In this document: positions 8,539 through 18,051 of the stretch, piece by piece | How the letters are laid out: each line of letters opens with the position of its first letter | Numbering within the stretch: position 1 is the first letter of the stretch | Origin: an uncultured Lachnospiraceae bacterium | Lineage (GTDB): Bacteria > Bacillota > Clostridia > Lachnospirales > Lachnospiraceae | Assembly: GCA_944381635.1 (NCBI GenBank) | Contig: CALWLY010000014.1 | Span: forward strand, 1 to 64,000 | Direction of reading: 5' to 3' | DNA: 64,000 nt | Notes under the pieces: generated by a model | What the model was told of the DNA's origin: nothing | The model's database searches: none | The model's input: only the letters and a program-made list of their open reading frames with translations | Made by a program: the position numbers and the translations under genes

Positions 8539-8627
8539 GACTTTGCATTTACTGCAAAGTCCGTAAAAAAATGATTCAGAAATGCAAAATCCCATTGCCG
8601 GTGGCAATTTTAAATGGATTTTGCAAG
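8539..8627. repeat. Two palindromic hairpins
   Basis: GGACTTTGCA / TGCAAAGTCC (10-bp perfect stem, 8539-8563) and GCAAAATCC / GGATTTTGC around an inner ATTGCC / GGCAAT (about 8584-8626). Neither has a T-run that would make it an obvious terminator. They lie in the 500-bp gap between the malic enzyme promoter and rho, which has no gene. Confidence 0.6.
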
Positions 8628-8727
8628 CTACCGCAAGCGGAGTGAGCGGTAATAAATTTTCTGGTTTTTGGGGGTTCCTCTTTCGGGAAAAGTATTGTAT
8701 ACTTGGGTAAGTGCTGATTCAAAACGA

Positions 8728-8816
8728 AGAATGAATCGCATGTTCAGTGAAGAGTAAAGACGATAAACCGCACTGGGGCGAAACGATAGCAGGCCTCGGC
8801 GCGAGATTCTTTTTTA
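8728..8816 (+). repeat. Degenerate copy of the dispersed element core
   Basis: The end GGCGCGAGATTCTTTTTT matches the 3' part of the block A core seen at 22046 and 46803, and the CCGCACTG inside matches its 5' part. The middle has diverged. It lies just upstream of rho. Confidence 0.45.
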
Positions 8817-8981
8817 ATTCATTTCCAAATCCTAATAAATCCCGACAGACAAAACCAAACAGAGGCTGTTCCTGCGAAAGCCCGGCATAAGCAATAAAAT
8901 TTTTGTGATAGAAAAGATACGACAAGTATGTGAAATCAGAAGGAAGCACAAAAAGAAGTGAGAGAGGAGACGTATTTTTTG

Positions 8982-10952
8982 ATGAGAGAAAAATATGAAT
9001 CACTGGCAGTGATTGAGTTGAAAGAAGTAGCCAAAGCAAGAGGAATCAAAGGTCTTTCTGCAATGAAAAAGGCAGATGTGATAGAGGCCATGCTGAAACT
9101 TGACGCGGAGGAAGCAGCAAAGGAAAAGGCTGTTCCGGGGGAGAAGGAAGTGCCGGAAAAGAAACAAAATGCCCGTGTGCCTCAAACTCAGGAGGAGCCT
9201 GTGCAGAAAAAAAATGCGGAGCACGCAGAAAAGAAAAAAGTGGTATTTGCAGAACAGAGACAGAACAGAAAAGAAGTAAGAACGGAAACAGAAGAAAGGC
9301 CTGGAAGACAGGAAAATTCAGATAGAAAAGAGCCGGAGAACGGCGAAAAGAGGTTTCAGGACGGCGGAGAAAAAAGAGAGACGGAAGCCGGCGAGAGAAA
9401 CCGCAGAAGACGTATAGATCCGGCAGCTGGCTCGGTCAACCGCAGAACCTATGAGAGAAACCAGAACGGCAGTTACGAAAGAAGAGAAACCAGATACGGC
9501 AGTTATGCAAGCGGCGGCAATGCTCAGAGCGGCAATGTAAGCGGAGCAAACTCCGGAAACAGTGCAGGAAGCTATTATGCCGGAAACTCTTCCCAGGCTG
9601 GAGGAAACGCGCCGTCTCCGATGTATCAGGCAGGAGGAAATGGCTATTCTTCCGGCAGCAGTGATTCTCCCGCAAGCGCAGCAAACAACGGATTTTCCTC
9701 AGGAAATTACGGAACCAACAATGTGCCTTCTCCGGCGCTAAATACAAATGCGGCGGAAGGATATACACCGGGGAATACTTCCTACGCTTCCGGCCAGTCG
9801 GAAAACGAATTTCCCACAGAACTGGACAGTGGCATTGTGGCAAGAGGAATTCTGGAAGTCATGCCGGATGGCTACGGATTTATCCGTTCCGCCAATTACC
9901 TTCCCGGTGAAAACGATGTGTATGTGGCGCCCAGTCAGATTCGCCGTTTTGGTCTGAAAACCGGAGATATCGTGGAAGGAAACACCAGAATCAAGACGCA
10001 GAATGAGAAATTCAGCGCTCTTTTATATGTAAAATCCATCAACGGCTACAGTCCGGAAACAGCGTCAAGACGTAAAAATTTCGAAGATATGACGCCGATT
10101 TTCCCAGACAGACGTCTGAAACTGGAACGTCCCGGTTCCTCCGTTGCCATGAGGGTGGCAGACTTACTCAGCCCGGTAGGAAAAGGACAGAGAGGTATGA
10201 TCGTATCTCCGCCTAAAGCCGGAAAAACTACATTATTAAAAGAAGTAGCCCAGTCAGTCAAAGCCAACAATCCGGATATGCACCTGATTATTCTTTTGAT
10301 TGATGAGCGTCCGGAAGAAGTGACCGATTTCAGAGAGGCTATTGAAGGACCCAATGTGGAAGTGATCTATTCCACTTTCGATGAGCAGCCGGAGCATCAC
10401 AAAAGAGTGGCAGAGATGGTTATGGAGAGGGCAAAACGTCTGGTAGAACACAGAAAAGACGTTACCATCCTGCTTGACAGTATTACAAGACTTACAAGAG
10501 CCTATAACCTGGTAGTTCCGCCCAGCGGACGTACGCTTTCCGGCGGTCTTGATCCGGCGGCTCTGCATATGCCCAAGCGCTTTTTCGGTGCAGCCAGAAA
10601 CATGAGAGAAGGGGGAAGCCTTACCATACTGGCCACAGCCCTTGTGGATACCGGAAGCAAAATGGACGATGTGATTTACGAGGAATTCAAAGGAACCGGA
10701 AACATGGAACTTGTTCTGGACAGGAAGCTGTCTGAAAAACGTATTTTCCCGGCCATTGATATTCCGAAATCCGGCACAAGAAGAGAAGATCTGCTGCTGA
10801 CACCGGACGAACTGGAGGCCACAGCTATTCTTCGAAAGGCACTCAACGGTTTGAAGTCCGAGGATGCGGCAGACAAGATTTTAGATATGTTTGCGAAGAC
10901 TAAAAACAATGCAGAGTTTGTTGCCGTTGTCAAAAAGATGAAATTCATCTAG
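8982..10952 (+). CDS. rho: Transcription termination factor Rho with long disordered insert
   Basis: Hexameric RNA-dependent ATPase that ends transcription. With the ATG at 8982 it has 656 residues, against about 420 for E. coli Rho. Residues 5-38 are the Rho N-terminal helical domain. About 45-155 are Lys/Glu/Arg-rich and about 155-280 are Gly/Ser/Asn/Ala-rich with many Tyr, almost certainly disordered. The cold-shock-like RNA-binding fold ([14 protein letters not shown]...[19 protein letters not shown]) begins near 288. Walker [12 protein letters not shown] is near 408, then [23 protein letters not shown] and the C-terminal [15 protein letters not shown] at 8958 is in frame, but the ATG has GAGGAG 12 nt upstream and gives the expected N-terminus. 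It is a single gene between repeat-rich DNA and rpmE. Confidence 0.95.
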   Translation: MREKYESLAVIELKEVAKARGIKGLSAMKKADVIEAMLKLDAEEAAKEKAVPGEKEVPEKKQNARVPQTQEEPVQKKNAEHAEKKKVVFAEQRQNRKEVRTETEERPGRQENSDRKEPENGEKRFQDGGEKRETEAGERNRRRRIDPAAGSVNRRTYERNQNGSYERRETRYGSYASGGNAQSGNVSGANSGNSAGSYYAGNSSQAGGNAPSPMYQAGGNGYSSGSSDSPASAANNGFSSGNYGTNNVPSPALNTNAAEGYTPGNTSYASGQSENEFPTELDSGIVARGILEVMPDGYGFIRSANYLPGENDVYVAPSQIRRFGLKTGDIVEGNTRIKTQNEKFSALLYVKSINGYSPETASRRKNFEDMTPIFPDRRLKLERPGSSVAMRVADLLSPVGKGQRGMIVSPPKAGKTTLLKEVAQSVKANNPDMHLIILLIDERPEEVTDFREAIEGPNVEVIYSTFDEQPEHHKRVAEMVMERAKRLVEHRKDVTILLDSITRLTRAYNLVVPPSGRTLSGGLDPAALHMPKRFFGAARNMREGGSLTILATALVDTGSKMDDVIYEEFKGTGNMELVLDRKLSEKRIFPAIDIPKSGTRREDLLLTPDELEATAILRKALNGLKSEDAADKILDMFAKTKNNAEFVAVVKKMKFI

Positions 10953-11021
10953 GAGGATTCCAGGTTTTTTTGGAAATATTTCCGGAAATGTGCGAAATGC
11001 GAAAAATATCCGGGAAATCGC

Positions 11022-11050
11022 TTGCACAGGGAGAAAAGCTGTGCTACAAT
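11022..11050 (+). promoter_or_regulatory. Promoter of rpmE
   Basis: TTGCAC (11022-11027), 17 bp, TACAAT (11045-11050), with TG one base before the -10 (extended -10). It gives a leader of about 95 nt before rpmE. Confidence 0.8.
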
Positions 11051-11056
11051 AAGAAA

Positions 11057-11150
11057 GCTGTTCAGAATAGCTGAAACAGCAGTGGATGAGAACAAAGAGC
11101 CGGCTTTCCGGCATACGAACTAAACGATATCGAATAGAAGAGGTGAAATC
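11057..11150 (+). promoter_or_regulatory. Structured 5' leader of rpmE
   Basis: Two hairpins: GCTGTT / AACAGC (11057-11080) and GCCGG-CTTT-CCGGC (11099-11112), then the ribosome site AGAGGTG. Ribosomal protein leaders that bind L31 are known in Firmicutes; whether this is one is inference, and zinc-dependent control is an alternative. Confidence 0.4.
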
Positions 11151-11357
11151 ATGAAACAAGGAATCCATCCTGAATATTATCAGGCAACTGTAACATGTAA
11201 CTGTGGTAACACATTCGTAACTGGTTCTACAAAACCGGAAATTCACGTGGAAGTATGTTCCAAATGCCACTCATTCTACACAGGACAGCAGAAAGCAGCT
11301 CAGGCTCGCGGACGTATTGACAAGTTCAATAAGAAATACGGTGTAGAAAGCAAATAA
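11151..11357 (+). CDS. rpmE: 50S ribosomal protein L31, zinc-binding type
   Basis: A 68-residue L31 protein of the large ribosomal subunit. The Cys set CNCG near residue 16 and CSKCH near 36 marks the zinc-binding (C+) form; the C-terminal basic segment [10 protein letters not shown] is typical. It has its own promoter and terminator, so it is monocistronic, which is common for rpmE downstream of rho in Firmicutes. The usual second, zinc-free paralogue is not in the window. Confidence 0.97.
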   Translation: MKQGIHPEYYQATVTCNCGNTFVTGSTKPEIHVEVCSKCHSFYTGQQKAAQARGRIDKFNKKYGVESK

Positions 11358-11368
11358 TGGATGCAAAA

Positions 11369-11403
11369 AAGGTTGAGGTTGTCATGATCTCAACCTTATT
11401 TTT
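11369..11403 (+). terminator. Terminator of rpmE
   Basis: Stem AAGGTTGAG / CTCAACCTT (11369-11377, 11389-11397) followed by a T-rich run, 12 bp after the stop. Confidence 0.88.
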
Positions 11404-11529
11404 CTTTCACAATTTTTGGCAGGGGAAATGCAGTGCCGGACGATGCGGCATTTGCCAAAAAGTGCAGGAAAATGTTTGTTGAGTGTTTGCTGAGTGCCAA
11501 AAGCGTGGATGGCGGAGGATTTAAAATAA

Positions 11530-12666
11530 ATGGGAAAAAGGAAATGTGAAAATTATTCCGGAATCGGGGGACAGGCTGTGCTGGAAGGCGTCATGATGAA
11601 AAATCAGGACTGCTATGCCGTGGCAGTGCGAAAACCCGACAATGAAATTGAAGTTAAGATAGAAAAGCACAAAGGCTTTCTGGGTGGTAAGAGCATTGCG
11701 GGAATGCCTTTTGTGAGAGGCGTAGTCAATTTTGTGGATTCGCTGGTGCTGGGAATGCAGATTCTTACCTACTCGGCCTCCTTCTATGAGGATGAGGAAG
11801 CGGAGGAGACAAAGGCGGACAAGGTTTTGGACAAAGCGACCAAAGGCAAGGGCGAAAGTGTTCTGATGGGCCTGACTGTGGCTTTTTCCATCGTCATGGC
11901 GGTAGCTATTTTTATTCTGCTTCCTTATTTTTTAAGCAGTCTTTTTTCTGCCTATATAAGAAGCGCGTCTCTTCTGGCCGTACTGGAGGGCGTGGTGAGG
12001 ATACTGATTTTTGTAGGTTATGTGGCTGCCATTTCGGCTATGAAGGATATACGGCGTGTCTACATGTACCACGGTGCGGAGCATAAATGCATCAACTGTC
12101 TGGAAAAAGGAAGACCGCTGACTGTCAAAAACGTAAAGCGTTCCTCCAGGCAGCATAAGAGATGCGGAACCAGCTTCCTTTTGTTTGTTATGTTTGTCAG
12201 TGTTGTTTTGTTTATGCTGATACGTGTGGATAATGGGGCGCTGCGCGTTATACTGCGGATTCTGCTTCTGCCTGTAGTTGCCGGAATTTCCTATGAGATC
12301 ATCCGGCTGGCAGGACGCAGCAGTAATTTGTTTGTTCGCATCATTTCTGCTCCCGGCATGTGGCTGCAGAAGCTGACCACAAAGGAACCGGACGAGGATA
12401 TGATTGAAGTGGCCATCGCTTCCGTGGAATCTGTCTTTGACTGGAAAACATGGCTGAAAACTACGTTCGGATACGACGAGGACGAGAATTGGCTTGGCGA
12501 CGAAGAAAGAGCGGAGATTGAATCCAGAGAGTGCTACAGACAGATGAGAGAGCAGTTCGCCCGGTCCGGTGAAGATAAGCTGCAGGGCTGCCCGGCAGGA
12601 GAAAAAAATGCAGAACCAAAAGACGGCAAAGAGGCAGAAGCTGCAGGCGAAGGAGCACAGGCTTAA
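11530..12666 (+). CDS. DUF1385 domain-containing membrane protein (YqhQ-like)
   Basis: A 378-residue integral membrane protein of the DUF1385 family. The N-terminal signature GGQAVLEGVMMK is near residue 13. Hydrophobic segments fall at about 112-140, 150-172, 215-238 and 240-255, around the conserved MYHGAEHKCINC and KRCGTSF motifs whose His and Cys residues suggest a metal site. Function is unknown; the family is commonly found beside prmC and prfA, exactly as here, which suggests a shared transcript rather than a shared pathway. The C-terminal 45 residues are a charged, low-complexity tail. GGAGG precedes the start by 11 nt. prmC follows 20 nt after the stop. Confidence 0.9.
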   Translation: MGKRKCENYSGIGGQAVLEGVMMKNQDCYAVAVRKPDNEIEVKIEKHKGFLGGKSIAGMPFVRGVVNFVDSLVLGMQILTYSASFYEDEEAEETKADKVLDKATKGKGESVLMGLTVAFSIVMAVAIFILLPYFLSSLFSAYIRSASLLAVLEGVVRILIFVGYVAAISAMKDIRRVYMYHGAEHKCINCLEKGRPLTVKNVKRSSRQHKRCGTSFLLFVMFVSVVLFMLIRVDNGALRVILRILLLPVVAGISYEIIRLAGRSSNLFVRIISAPGMWLQKLTTKEPDEDMIEVAIASVESVFDWKTWLKTTFGYDEDENWLGDEERAEIESRECYRQMREQFARSGEDKLQGCPAGEKNAEPKDGKEAEAAGEGAQA

Positions 12667-12686
12667 AAGGGAAGGATGCAGAAGAT

Positions 12687-13517
12687 ATGAATTATCGCCA
12701 GTGGTATGAATGGGGACAGGCAGAACTTGCCGGGAAGGATGTGCCGGAGGCTGCTCTGGATGCAAGGCTTTTGCTGGAGCATGTCTGCCATACAAAAAGG
12801 CATGACCTTTTGGCACACGGAGACAGACTGCTTACACCCGAAGAGGAGAAAGCTTACCAAAATTTTATAGCGAACAGAGGAAAACGGATTCCTCTTCAGC
12901 ATCTTACCGGTGTTCAGGAATTTATGGGATTATCTTTTCAGGTAAATGAGCATGTACTGATTCCCAGGCAGGATACGGAAATCCTGGTGGAGGAAGTGAT
13001 GAAAAATCTCCACGACGGCATGAGTATTCTGGATATGTGTACCGGATCCGGCTGCATACTGTTAAGTCTTTTGCATTACTCCAACGGCTGTGCGGGAACC
13101 GGTGCGGATATTTCCCCGAAAGCATTGGAAGTGGCAGAAAAAAATGCAAAAGCTCTTGGAATCAAGGCCCGTTTTGTTCAGAGCGATTTATTTGAAAAGA
13201 TAGACGAAAAATTTGAAATTATTGTTTCAAATCCTCCCTACATTGCATCAGAAGAGATTAAGACGCTGATGGATGAGGTGCGTGAGCATGAACCTTTGAA
13301 TGCTCTTGACGGAAAGGAAGATGGTCTGTATTTTTACCGTAAAATCGTAAAAGAAAGCAAAAATTTCCTGAAAGGGGGAGGAATGCTTTTCTTTGAAATC
13401 GGCTGCAGCCAGGCAGAAGCGGCAAGCGCTATGATGCAGGAGGCAGGATTTTCCGAGGTACAGATCGTAAAGGATTTTGCCGGTCTCGACCGGGTTGTAT
13501 GGGGAACTTTGTTTTAG
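12687..13517 (+). CDS. prmC: Release factor N5-glutamine methyltransferase PrmC
   Basis: A 276-residue SAM-dependent methyltransferase that methylates the glutamine of the GGQ loop in release factors RF1 and RF2. The N-terminal helical domain (residues 1-75) is followed by HLTGVQEFMGL, RQDTEILVEEV, the SAM-binding LDMCTGSGCILLSL near 112 and the catalytic NPPYI near 180. Its substrate RF1 is encoded 124 bp downstream. A GAAGGA site is 10 nt upstream of the ATG. Typical length, nothing missing. Confidence 0.95.
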   Translation: MNYRQWYEWGQAELAGKDVPEAALDARLLLEHVCHTKRHDLLAHGDRLLTPEEEKAYQNFIANRGKRIPLQHLTGVQEFMGLSFQVNEHVLIPRQDTEILVEEVMKNLHDGMSILDMCTGSGCILLSLLHYSNGCAGTGADISPKALEVAEKNAKALGIKARFVQSDLFEKIDEKFEIIVSNPPYIASEEIKTLMDEVREHEPLNALDGKEDGLYFYRKIVKESKNFLKGGGMLFFEIGCSQAEAASAMMQEAGFSEVQIVKDFAGLDRVVWGTLF

Positions 13518-13641
13518 CGGGGAAACTTTGAGTGCAGTGCCGGAAAGGTGTTTTGAACGAAAGGGAACAGAATTTTAAGTTCCAAGCCCTTTGCGGTACC
13601 GGAATGGATTGTTTAGATTGTTGAAAGGAACATGGTGAAAA

Positions 13642-14715
13642 ATGTTTGATAAACTGGAAGATTTGCTTATCAGATACGAAGAAATCATGGGCGAGCTGCA
13701 TGAGCCCACTGTGACAAATAATCAGCAGAGGTTCCGCTCTCTGATGAAAGAACAGAGTGATCTGACCCCTATTGTGGAGGCATACAAGGAATATAAAAAA
13801 TGCAGACAGGATATTGAGGACAGTCTGGCTATGCTGGAAGCGGAAAGCGATGAAGATATGCGTGAGATGCTGAAAGAAGAACTGTCTGAGGCAAGAAAAC
13901 GTGTGGAAGAGCTGGAGCAGGAAATGAAAGTCCTGCTGCTGCCCAAAGACCCTAACGATGATAAAAACGTTATCGTGGAAATCCGTGCAGGCGCAGGCGG
14001 AGACGAAGCAGCGCTTTTTGCAGCGGAAATGTACCGTGTGTATGTGCGCTATGCAGAACGTCAGCGCTGGAAAGTGGAAACCATGGACGTGGAAGAAATC
14101 GGCATCGGCGGCATGAAATATGTCAGCTTCATGATAAGCGGACAGGGAGCTTATTCCAAGCTTAAATACGAAAGCGGCGTACACCGGGTACAGCGTGTGC
14201 CGGAAACAGAAAGCGGAGGACGTATCCATACTTCCACCATCACTGTGGCAATTATGCCGGAAGTGGAAGAAGTGGATGTGGAAGTAGACTTAAACGACTG
14301 TAAGTTTGACGTATTCCGTGCTTCCGGAAACGGCGGGCAGTGTGTCAATACTACGGACTCTGCGGTCCGTCTGACTCACATCCCCACAGGAATCGTTATC
14401 TCCTGCCAGGATGAAAAGAGCCAGCTGAAAAATAAAGAGAAAGCGCTGAAAGTTCTCCGCGCAAAACTTTATGAACTGGAACAGGAAAAACGCCACGATG
14501 CAGAGGCAGAGCTTCGAAGAAGCCAGGTGGGAACCGGAGACCGCTCCGAGAAGATCCGTACTTACAACTTCCCTCAGGGACGCGTCACAGACCACCGCAT
14601 CAAACTTACACTGCATAAACTTGACTCCATCATGGACGGAGATATTCAGGAACTCATCGACAACCTCATCGCTGCCGACCAGGCGGCTAAGCTGGCGAAG
14701 ATGAATGAGAACTAA
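13642..14715 (+). CDS. prfA: Peptide chain release factor 1
   Basis: A 357-residue class I release factor that reads UAA and UAG and triggers hydrolysis of the finished peptide. [11 protein letters not shown] near residue 117, the codon-reading region with PxT (here PET) near 185, and the catalytic GGQ near 230 within [18 protein letters not shown] are all in place. The Cys after GGQ, where E. coli has His, is to my knowledge normal in Clostridia. The preceding 124-bp gap has only a short inverted repeat and the AAAGGA ribosome site. No strong terminator directly follows; a small RNA unit begins about 140 bp later. Confidence 0.96.
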   Translation: MFDKLEDLLIRYEEIMGELHEPTVTNNQQRFRSLMKEQSDLTPIVEAYKEYKKCRQDIEDSLAMLEAESDEDMREMLKEELSEARKRVEELEQEMKVLLLPKDPNDDKNVIVEIRAGAGGDEAALFAAEMYRVYVRYAERQRWKVETMDVEEIGIGGMKYVSFMISGQGAYSKLKYESGVHRVQRVPETESGGRIHTSTITVAIMPEVEEVDVEVDLNDCKFDVFRASGNGGQCVNTTDSAVRLTHIPTGIVISCQDEKSQLKNKEKALKVLRAKLYELEQEKRHDAEAELRRSQVGTGDRSEKIRTYNFPQGRVTDHRIKLTLHKLDSIMDGDIQELIDNLIAADQAAKLAKMNEN

Positions 14716-14823
14716 GGGAGTCAGAGCAATTTTTACAGTGAGTCGTGAAATGGAATCGTTGAGTCGGAATTATGATCTAAGCTCCAATTGGCAAAAGAAA
14801 AAGGAATGAGTTTAAGAAACTTG

Positions 14824-14851
14824 TTGTAATATCTTTGTTTTTTGCTATAAT
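14824..14851 (+). promoter_or_regulatory. Promoter of the candidate small RNA after prfA
   Basis: TTGTAA (14824-14829), 16 bp, TATAAT (14846-14851) with TG one base before the -10. The next coding start is more than 300 bp away, and a terminator lies 57 nt downstream. Confidence 0.6.
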
Positions 14852-14857
14852 GTAATT

Positions 14858-14943
14858 AGAAAAGGCAATCGCCACAGAGTGGTTGACCGATAAGTTGAGA
14901 ACAAAAGCCTTCCCTACTGGCCAAAGTACAGGGAAGGTTTTTG
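14858..14943 (+). ncRNA. Candidate ~85-nt small RNA
   Basis: A compact unit with a predicted promoter, a small hairpin CCAC-AGA-GTGG (14872-14882) and an intrinsic terminator CCTTCCCT / AGGGAAGG (14908-14915, 14930-14937) followed by TTTTT. There is no plausible reading frame. I do not recognise a family. It could instead be a terminated leader, but nothing coding follows closely. Confidence 0.5.
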
Positions 14944-15049
14944 TTATATTAGTGACAAATCAAATAAATGAATGTCAGCAGTGCTAAGAGGAACATTCCA
15001 AAAGACATTAAGTCTTTAAATTCAATGTGCTTGCAGAACGAAAATAGAG

Positions 15050-15089
15050 AAAAGGCATCTTACCCTCAGTAAAGGGCAGGATGCCTTTT
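15050..15089 (+). terminator. Intrinsic terminator-like hairpin
   Basis: AAAAGGCAT / ATGCCTTTT (15050-15058, 15081-15089) with inner CCCT / AGGG. The T-run is part of the stem. It lies between the small RNA and the LytTR promoter; a second short transcript from 14945-15049 cannot be excluded. Confidence 0.6.
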
Positions 15090-15095
15090 GTCGTA

Positions 15096-15124
15096 TTGCG
15101 GAAAATAAACCGAGAAGCTATACT
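15096..15124 (+). promoter_or_regulatory. Predicted promoter of the LytTR-DUF3021 pair
   Basis: TTGCGG (15096-15101), 17 bp, TATACT (15119-15124), 54 bp before the LytTR start. Confidence 0.55.
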
Positions 15125-15177
15125 CATAATCAACAAAGCTTTGTGAAAAACATGGGAAACCCAACGAGGAGGGAAGA

Positions 15178-15630
15178 ATGAAACTGACGATCGATGAAAA
15201 CAGGAAGATAAGCGAGGAAGAGGTTATTATCCGATGCCCCAAAATGAACGGAAGACTTTCAAAACTTGCGGCATATGTCAGGCAGTATACCATGATTATT
15301 CAGGGAGAAGCGGAAGGGAAAAACTGTCAGGTACCCCTGGAGGAAATTCTGTATATGGAATCGGTGGATGGAAAAGTATTCTTTTATGACAGCAGGCAGG
15401 TTTATCTGGTGCGAAACTCTTTGAAAATACTGGAGGAAAAACTGAAAGAAACGCCGTTTGTACGCATCAGCAAAAGCTGTTTGATGAATCTGGAATATTT
15501 AAAGTATGTGGAACCGTATACAAATCATCGTTTAAGAGCAGAACTGAAAAACGGTGAGAAGCTGCTGGTTTCCAGAAATTATATTCCGGAATTAAAGAAA
15601 AAATTGAAAGGACAGGAGGGATTTTTATGA
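15178..15630 (+). CDS. LytTR family DNA-binding protein
   Basis: A 150-residue transcription factor with a C-terminal LytTR domain (about 42-145: VPLEEILYMESVDGKVFFYDSRQVYLVRNSLKILEEKL, then FVRISKSCLMNLEYLKYVEP). There is no receiver domain; the first 40 residues are unassigned. In this class the regulator usually controls its own operon with a DUF3021 membrane partner, and the DUF3021 gene overlaps it by 4 nt. The signal is unknown. GAGGAGG precedes the ATG. Confidence 0.9.
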   Translation: MKLTIDENRKISEEEVIIRCPKMNGRLSKLAAYVRQYTMIIQGEAEGKNCQVPLEEILYMESVDGKVFFYDSRQVYLVRNSLKILEEKLKETPFVRISKSCLMNLEYLKYVEPYTNHRLRAELKNGEKLLVSRNYIPELKKKLKGQEGFL

Positions 15631-16037
15631 GAAAATTTGTAGAAAGATATTTGTTTCCCGCATCCTTAACCTATACGCTGACGGTGCTTTGTGTTGCTGC
15701 CGTCAATATGATGCTTGGGGCAGCACAGCCAGACAATAGCTGGCTGCTGCAGGTATTTCTGTTTATCTGGCTGATAGAAGGCGTGGACTTTTTGATGGAC
15801 AGATGGGAGTTTCAGAGTTTTTCGGTTTATGTGACAGTGGAATTTATTATTTCCTATTGTATTTTCCTTGTTGTAAGCTATTTTGGAAAATGGATGACTT
15901 TTGACGTGCGGGGAATTGCAAGAACAACCGTGATTTATCTGCTTATTTTTATAGGGATACATGTTTATTTCCGCTGCCGGCTGAAAAAGGAAGCCAGAGA
16001 AATTAACGATTTGCTTCAGGAAAGGGATGAGAGGTAA
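15627..16037 (+). CDS. DUF3021 family membrane protein
   Basis: A 136-residue membrane protein with four predicted hydrophobic segments (about 10-30, 38-57, 68-90, 97-117) and a charged cytoplasmic tail EARE-NDLLQERDER. It overlaps the LytTR gene by ATGA, the normal arrangement of this pair, and probably inhibits or senses for the regulator. Its last codons form the left arm of a terminator shared with the convergent gene. Confidence 0.88.
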   Translation: MRKFVERYLFPASLTYTLTVLCVAAVNMMLGAAQPDNSWLLQVFLFIWLIEGVDFLMDRWEFQSFSVYVTVEFIISYCIFLVVSYFGKWMTFDVRGIARTTVIYLLIFIGIHVYFRCRLKKEAREINDLLQERDER

Positions 16038-16052
16038 AAGCTCTCATCCCTT
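16022..16052. terminator. Bidirectional terminator overlapping two stop codons
   Basis: Perfect 12-bp stem AAGGGATGAGAG / CTCTCATCCCTT (16022-16033, 16041-16052) with a 7-nt loop. The DUF3021 stop (16035-16037) lies in the loop and the convergent YyaL gene ends at 16044 inside the right arm. The AAGGG/CCCTT ends give a short T-run on each strand. Confidence 0.8.
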
Positions 16053-18020
16053 AAATGATACGGCAGGAAACTTCAGTTCCTCTTCGGTAGCGGGAGGAAG
16101 GCAGGTGTGTCCTGTGCAGCGGTAAAAGGTGGTTTTGCCGTTTTTTAGTGGATATTGGGAGGAGGGGCGTTCCAAAAGGCGAAGGGATGCGCTCAAAGGA
16201 AAACGGCAGGGCAGATTTTTATCGATGCTGTCTTTCCCGGAGACAATCACGGTTTTTTCCGGAGGCCTCAGATAATCGGAGAGTGCCGTTAAGAACAGGC
16301 AGGCTCCCGCCGGATATTGAGAAGCCTGGCTTTGCATGAAGCGAAGCTGTTTTGTGAGAGCCGATGCAAAGGGGGATTCCTCGGTGATATCGGTAAGGAA
16401 GGAAAGTTTTACCAGGTTATAAAACATGAAGGAATTGCCGCTGGGAAGAGCGCCGTCATAGGTTTCTTTGGGGCGGAGGATCAGCTGCTCATGTTCTTTG
16501 CCGTACAGATAAAATCCCCCCTGAGTTTCGTCAAAAAAGTTTGAGAGAGTTTTCCTGCAAAGTTTCACGGCCATTTCCAGATAGGCGGATTTAAAGGTGG
16601 CTTCGTACAGGCATAGAAGGGCGAAAATCTGAAAAGAATGGTCGGTAAGAAAGCCGGGTTCTCCGGTATGACCTTTGCAGAAGCTGGCAAAGAGAAGATC
16701 ATCTTTCCAGAGATTTTCCGTCAGAAATTTCTGGGATTTTTCCGCGGTTTCCAGATAAATTTCCTCCCGGGACACACGATACAGCCAGCACAGCGCAGCA
16801 ATCATAAGGCTGTTCCAGGATGTGAGGATCTTATCATCCAGGTGAAGCTGACAGCGTTTTTTCCGATAATCGGCAAGAACCGGAAAAGCATCAGAAAAAT
16901 CCGGAACTTCTCCCTTGTTTTTTAATAAGTTCGGGATGTTTTTGCCGAAAAAGTTTCCTTTTGTTGTAATATCGTAACAACGGTTGAAAGCCTCTCCTTT
17001 TTCCTCTCCCAGCACAGAGAGAATTTCGTCAGGTTCAAACACGTAGTATTTGCCCTCGGTTCCGTCGCTGTCTGCATCCTGAGCAGAATAAAAGCCGCCC
17101 TCTCCGGAAGGCATTTCCTCAAGAACATAAGAAGCGGTCCTTTTTGCCACTGTGAGGTAAAGACGGCGGCCTGTAAGCTGGTAAGCTTTTGCATAAGCCA
17201 TGATAAGCAGAGCGTTGTCATACAGCATTTTTTCAAAATGGGGAACAAGAAAATAACGGTCGGTGGAATAACGGCAGAATCCTCCGCCGATATGGTCAAA
17301 AAGGCCTCCCCGATACATTTGAACAAGGGTGTGCTCTACCATTTCCAGAATTTTTTCCTCTTTGCCTTTTTCGTAACAGGTCATCAGAAACAGCAGGTTG
17401 TGGGGAGTGGGAAATTTGGGGGCGTCGCCGAATCCGCCGTGGTCTTTATCGTAGGTATATTCGAAAAAGGAGACGGCTGCGTGAAGCAGTTCTTCTTCAG
17501 GAGTGCTGTCGGGAAGAGAAGGAGAATTCTTCAGAAGGGCCAGGATGTGGCGGGAAGACTGGATAAGGCTTTCCCGGTCAGTGCCCCATTTTTCCCGGAT
17601 GGCGAGAAGAAGCTCCAGGAAGCCGGGCTGTCCGAAACGGGAGGTTTTGGGAAAGTAGGTTCCGGCAAAAAATGGCTTCTGACCGGGAGTCATAAAAATG
17701 GTGGCGGGCCATCCGCCGCTTCCGGTGAAAGCCTGACAGACGGACAGATAGATGCTGTCGATATCAGGACGTTCCTCTCTGTCTACCTTAATGGAAACAA
17801 AATACCGATTTAATATAGAGGCAATCTGCCCATCCTCAAAGCTTTCTCTGGCCATAACATGACACCAGTGGCAGGTGCTGTAACCGATGCTTAAAAAAAT
17901 GGGTTTGTCTTCCTTTTTGGCTTTTTCAAAGGCTTCCGGGCACCAGGGATACCAGTCCACGGGATTGTGCAGATGCTGCAAAAGATAGGGACTTGTCTGT
18001 CCTTTTAAATGATTTTCCAT
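16044..18020 (-). CDS. Thioredoxin-domain protein, DUF255/YyaL family
   Basis: A 658-residue cytosolic protein. The N-terminal thioredoxin-like domain (DUF255) has [17 protein letters not shown] at the start, then the CHWC motif at residues 50-53 and [10 protein letters not shown]. An alpha/alpha toroid of N-acylglucosamine-2-epimerase type follows ([19 protein letters not shown]-like segment near 310, GALPSGNS near 525). The family includes human SPATA20 and B. subtilis YyaL; the activity is not established, a redox-linked or sugar-related enzyme being possible. The start has AAGGAG. It lies 31 nt after the FAD oxidoreductase gene and is probably cotranscribed with it. Confidence 0.92.
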   Translation of the reverse strand: MENHLKGQTSPYLLQHLHNPVDWYPWCPEAFEKAKKEDKPIFLSIGYSTCHWCHVMARESFEDGQIASILNRYFVSIKVDREERPDIDSIYLSVCQAFTGSGGWPATIFMTPGQKPFFAGTYFPKTSRFGQPGFLELLLAIREKWGTDRESLIQSSRHILALLKNSPSLPDSTPEEELLHAAVSFFEYTYDKDHGGFGDAPKFPTPHNLLFLMTCYEKGKEEKILEMVEHTLVQMYRGGLFDHIGGGFCRYSTDRYFLVPHFEKMLYDNALLIMAYAKAYQLTGRRLYLTVAKRTASYVLEEMPSGEGGFYSAQDADSDGTEGKYYVFEPDEILSVLGEEKGEAFNRCYDITTKGNFFGKNIPNLLKNKGEVPDFSDAFPVLADYRKKRCQLHLDDKILTSWNSLMIAALCWLYRVSREEIYLETAEKSQKFLTENLWKDDLLFASFCKGHTGEPGFLTDHSFQIFALLCLYEATFKSAYLEMAVKLCRKTLSNFFDETQGGFYLYGKEHEQLILRPKETYDGALPSGNSFMFYNLVKLSFLTDITEESPFASALTKQLRFMQSQASQYPAGACLFLTALSDYLRPPEKTVIVSGKDSIDKNLPCRFPLSASLRLLERPSSQYPLKNGKTTFYRCTGHTCLPPATEEELKFPAVSFKG

Positions 18021-18051
18021 AGTGACTTTCTCCTTTTTGAGACATTTACTC

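Noticed and set aside
8539-8627. Hairpins between malic enzyme and rho as a CRISPR array
   Set aside because: No regular repeat-spacer spacing and no cas genes in the window; the units are single palindromes.
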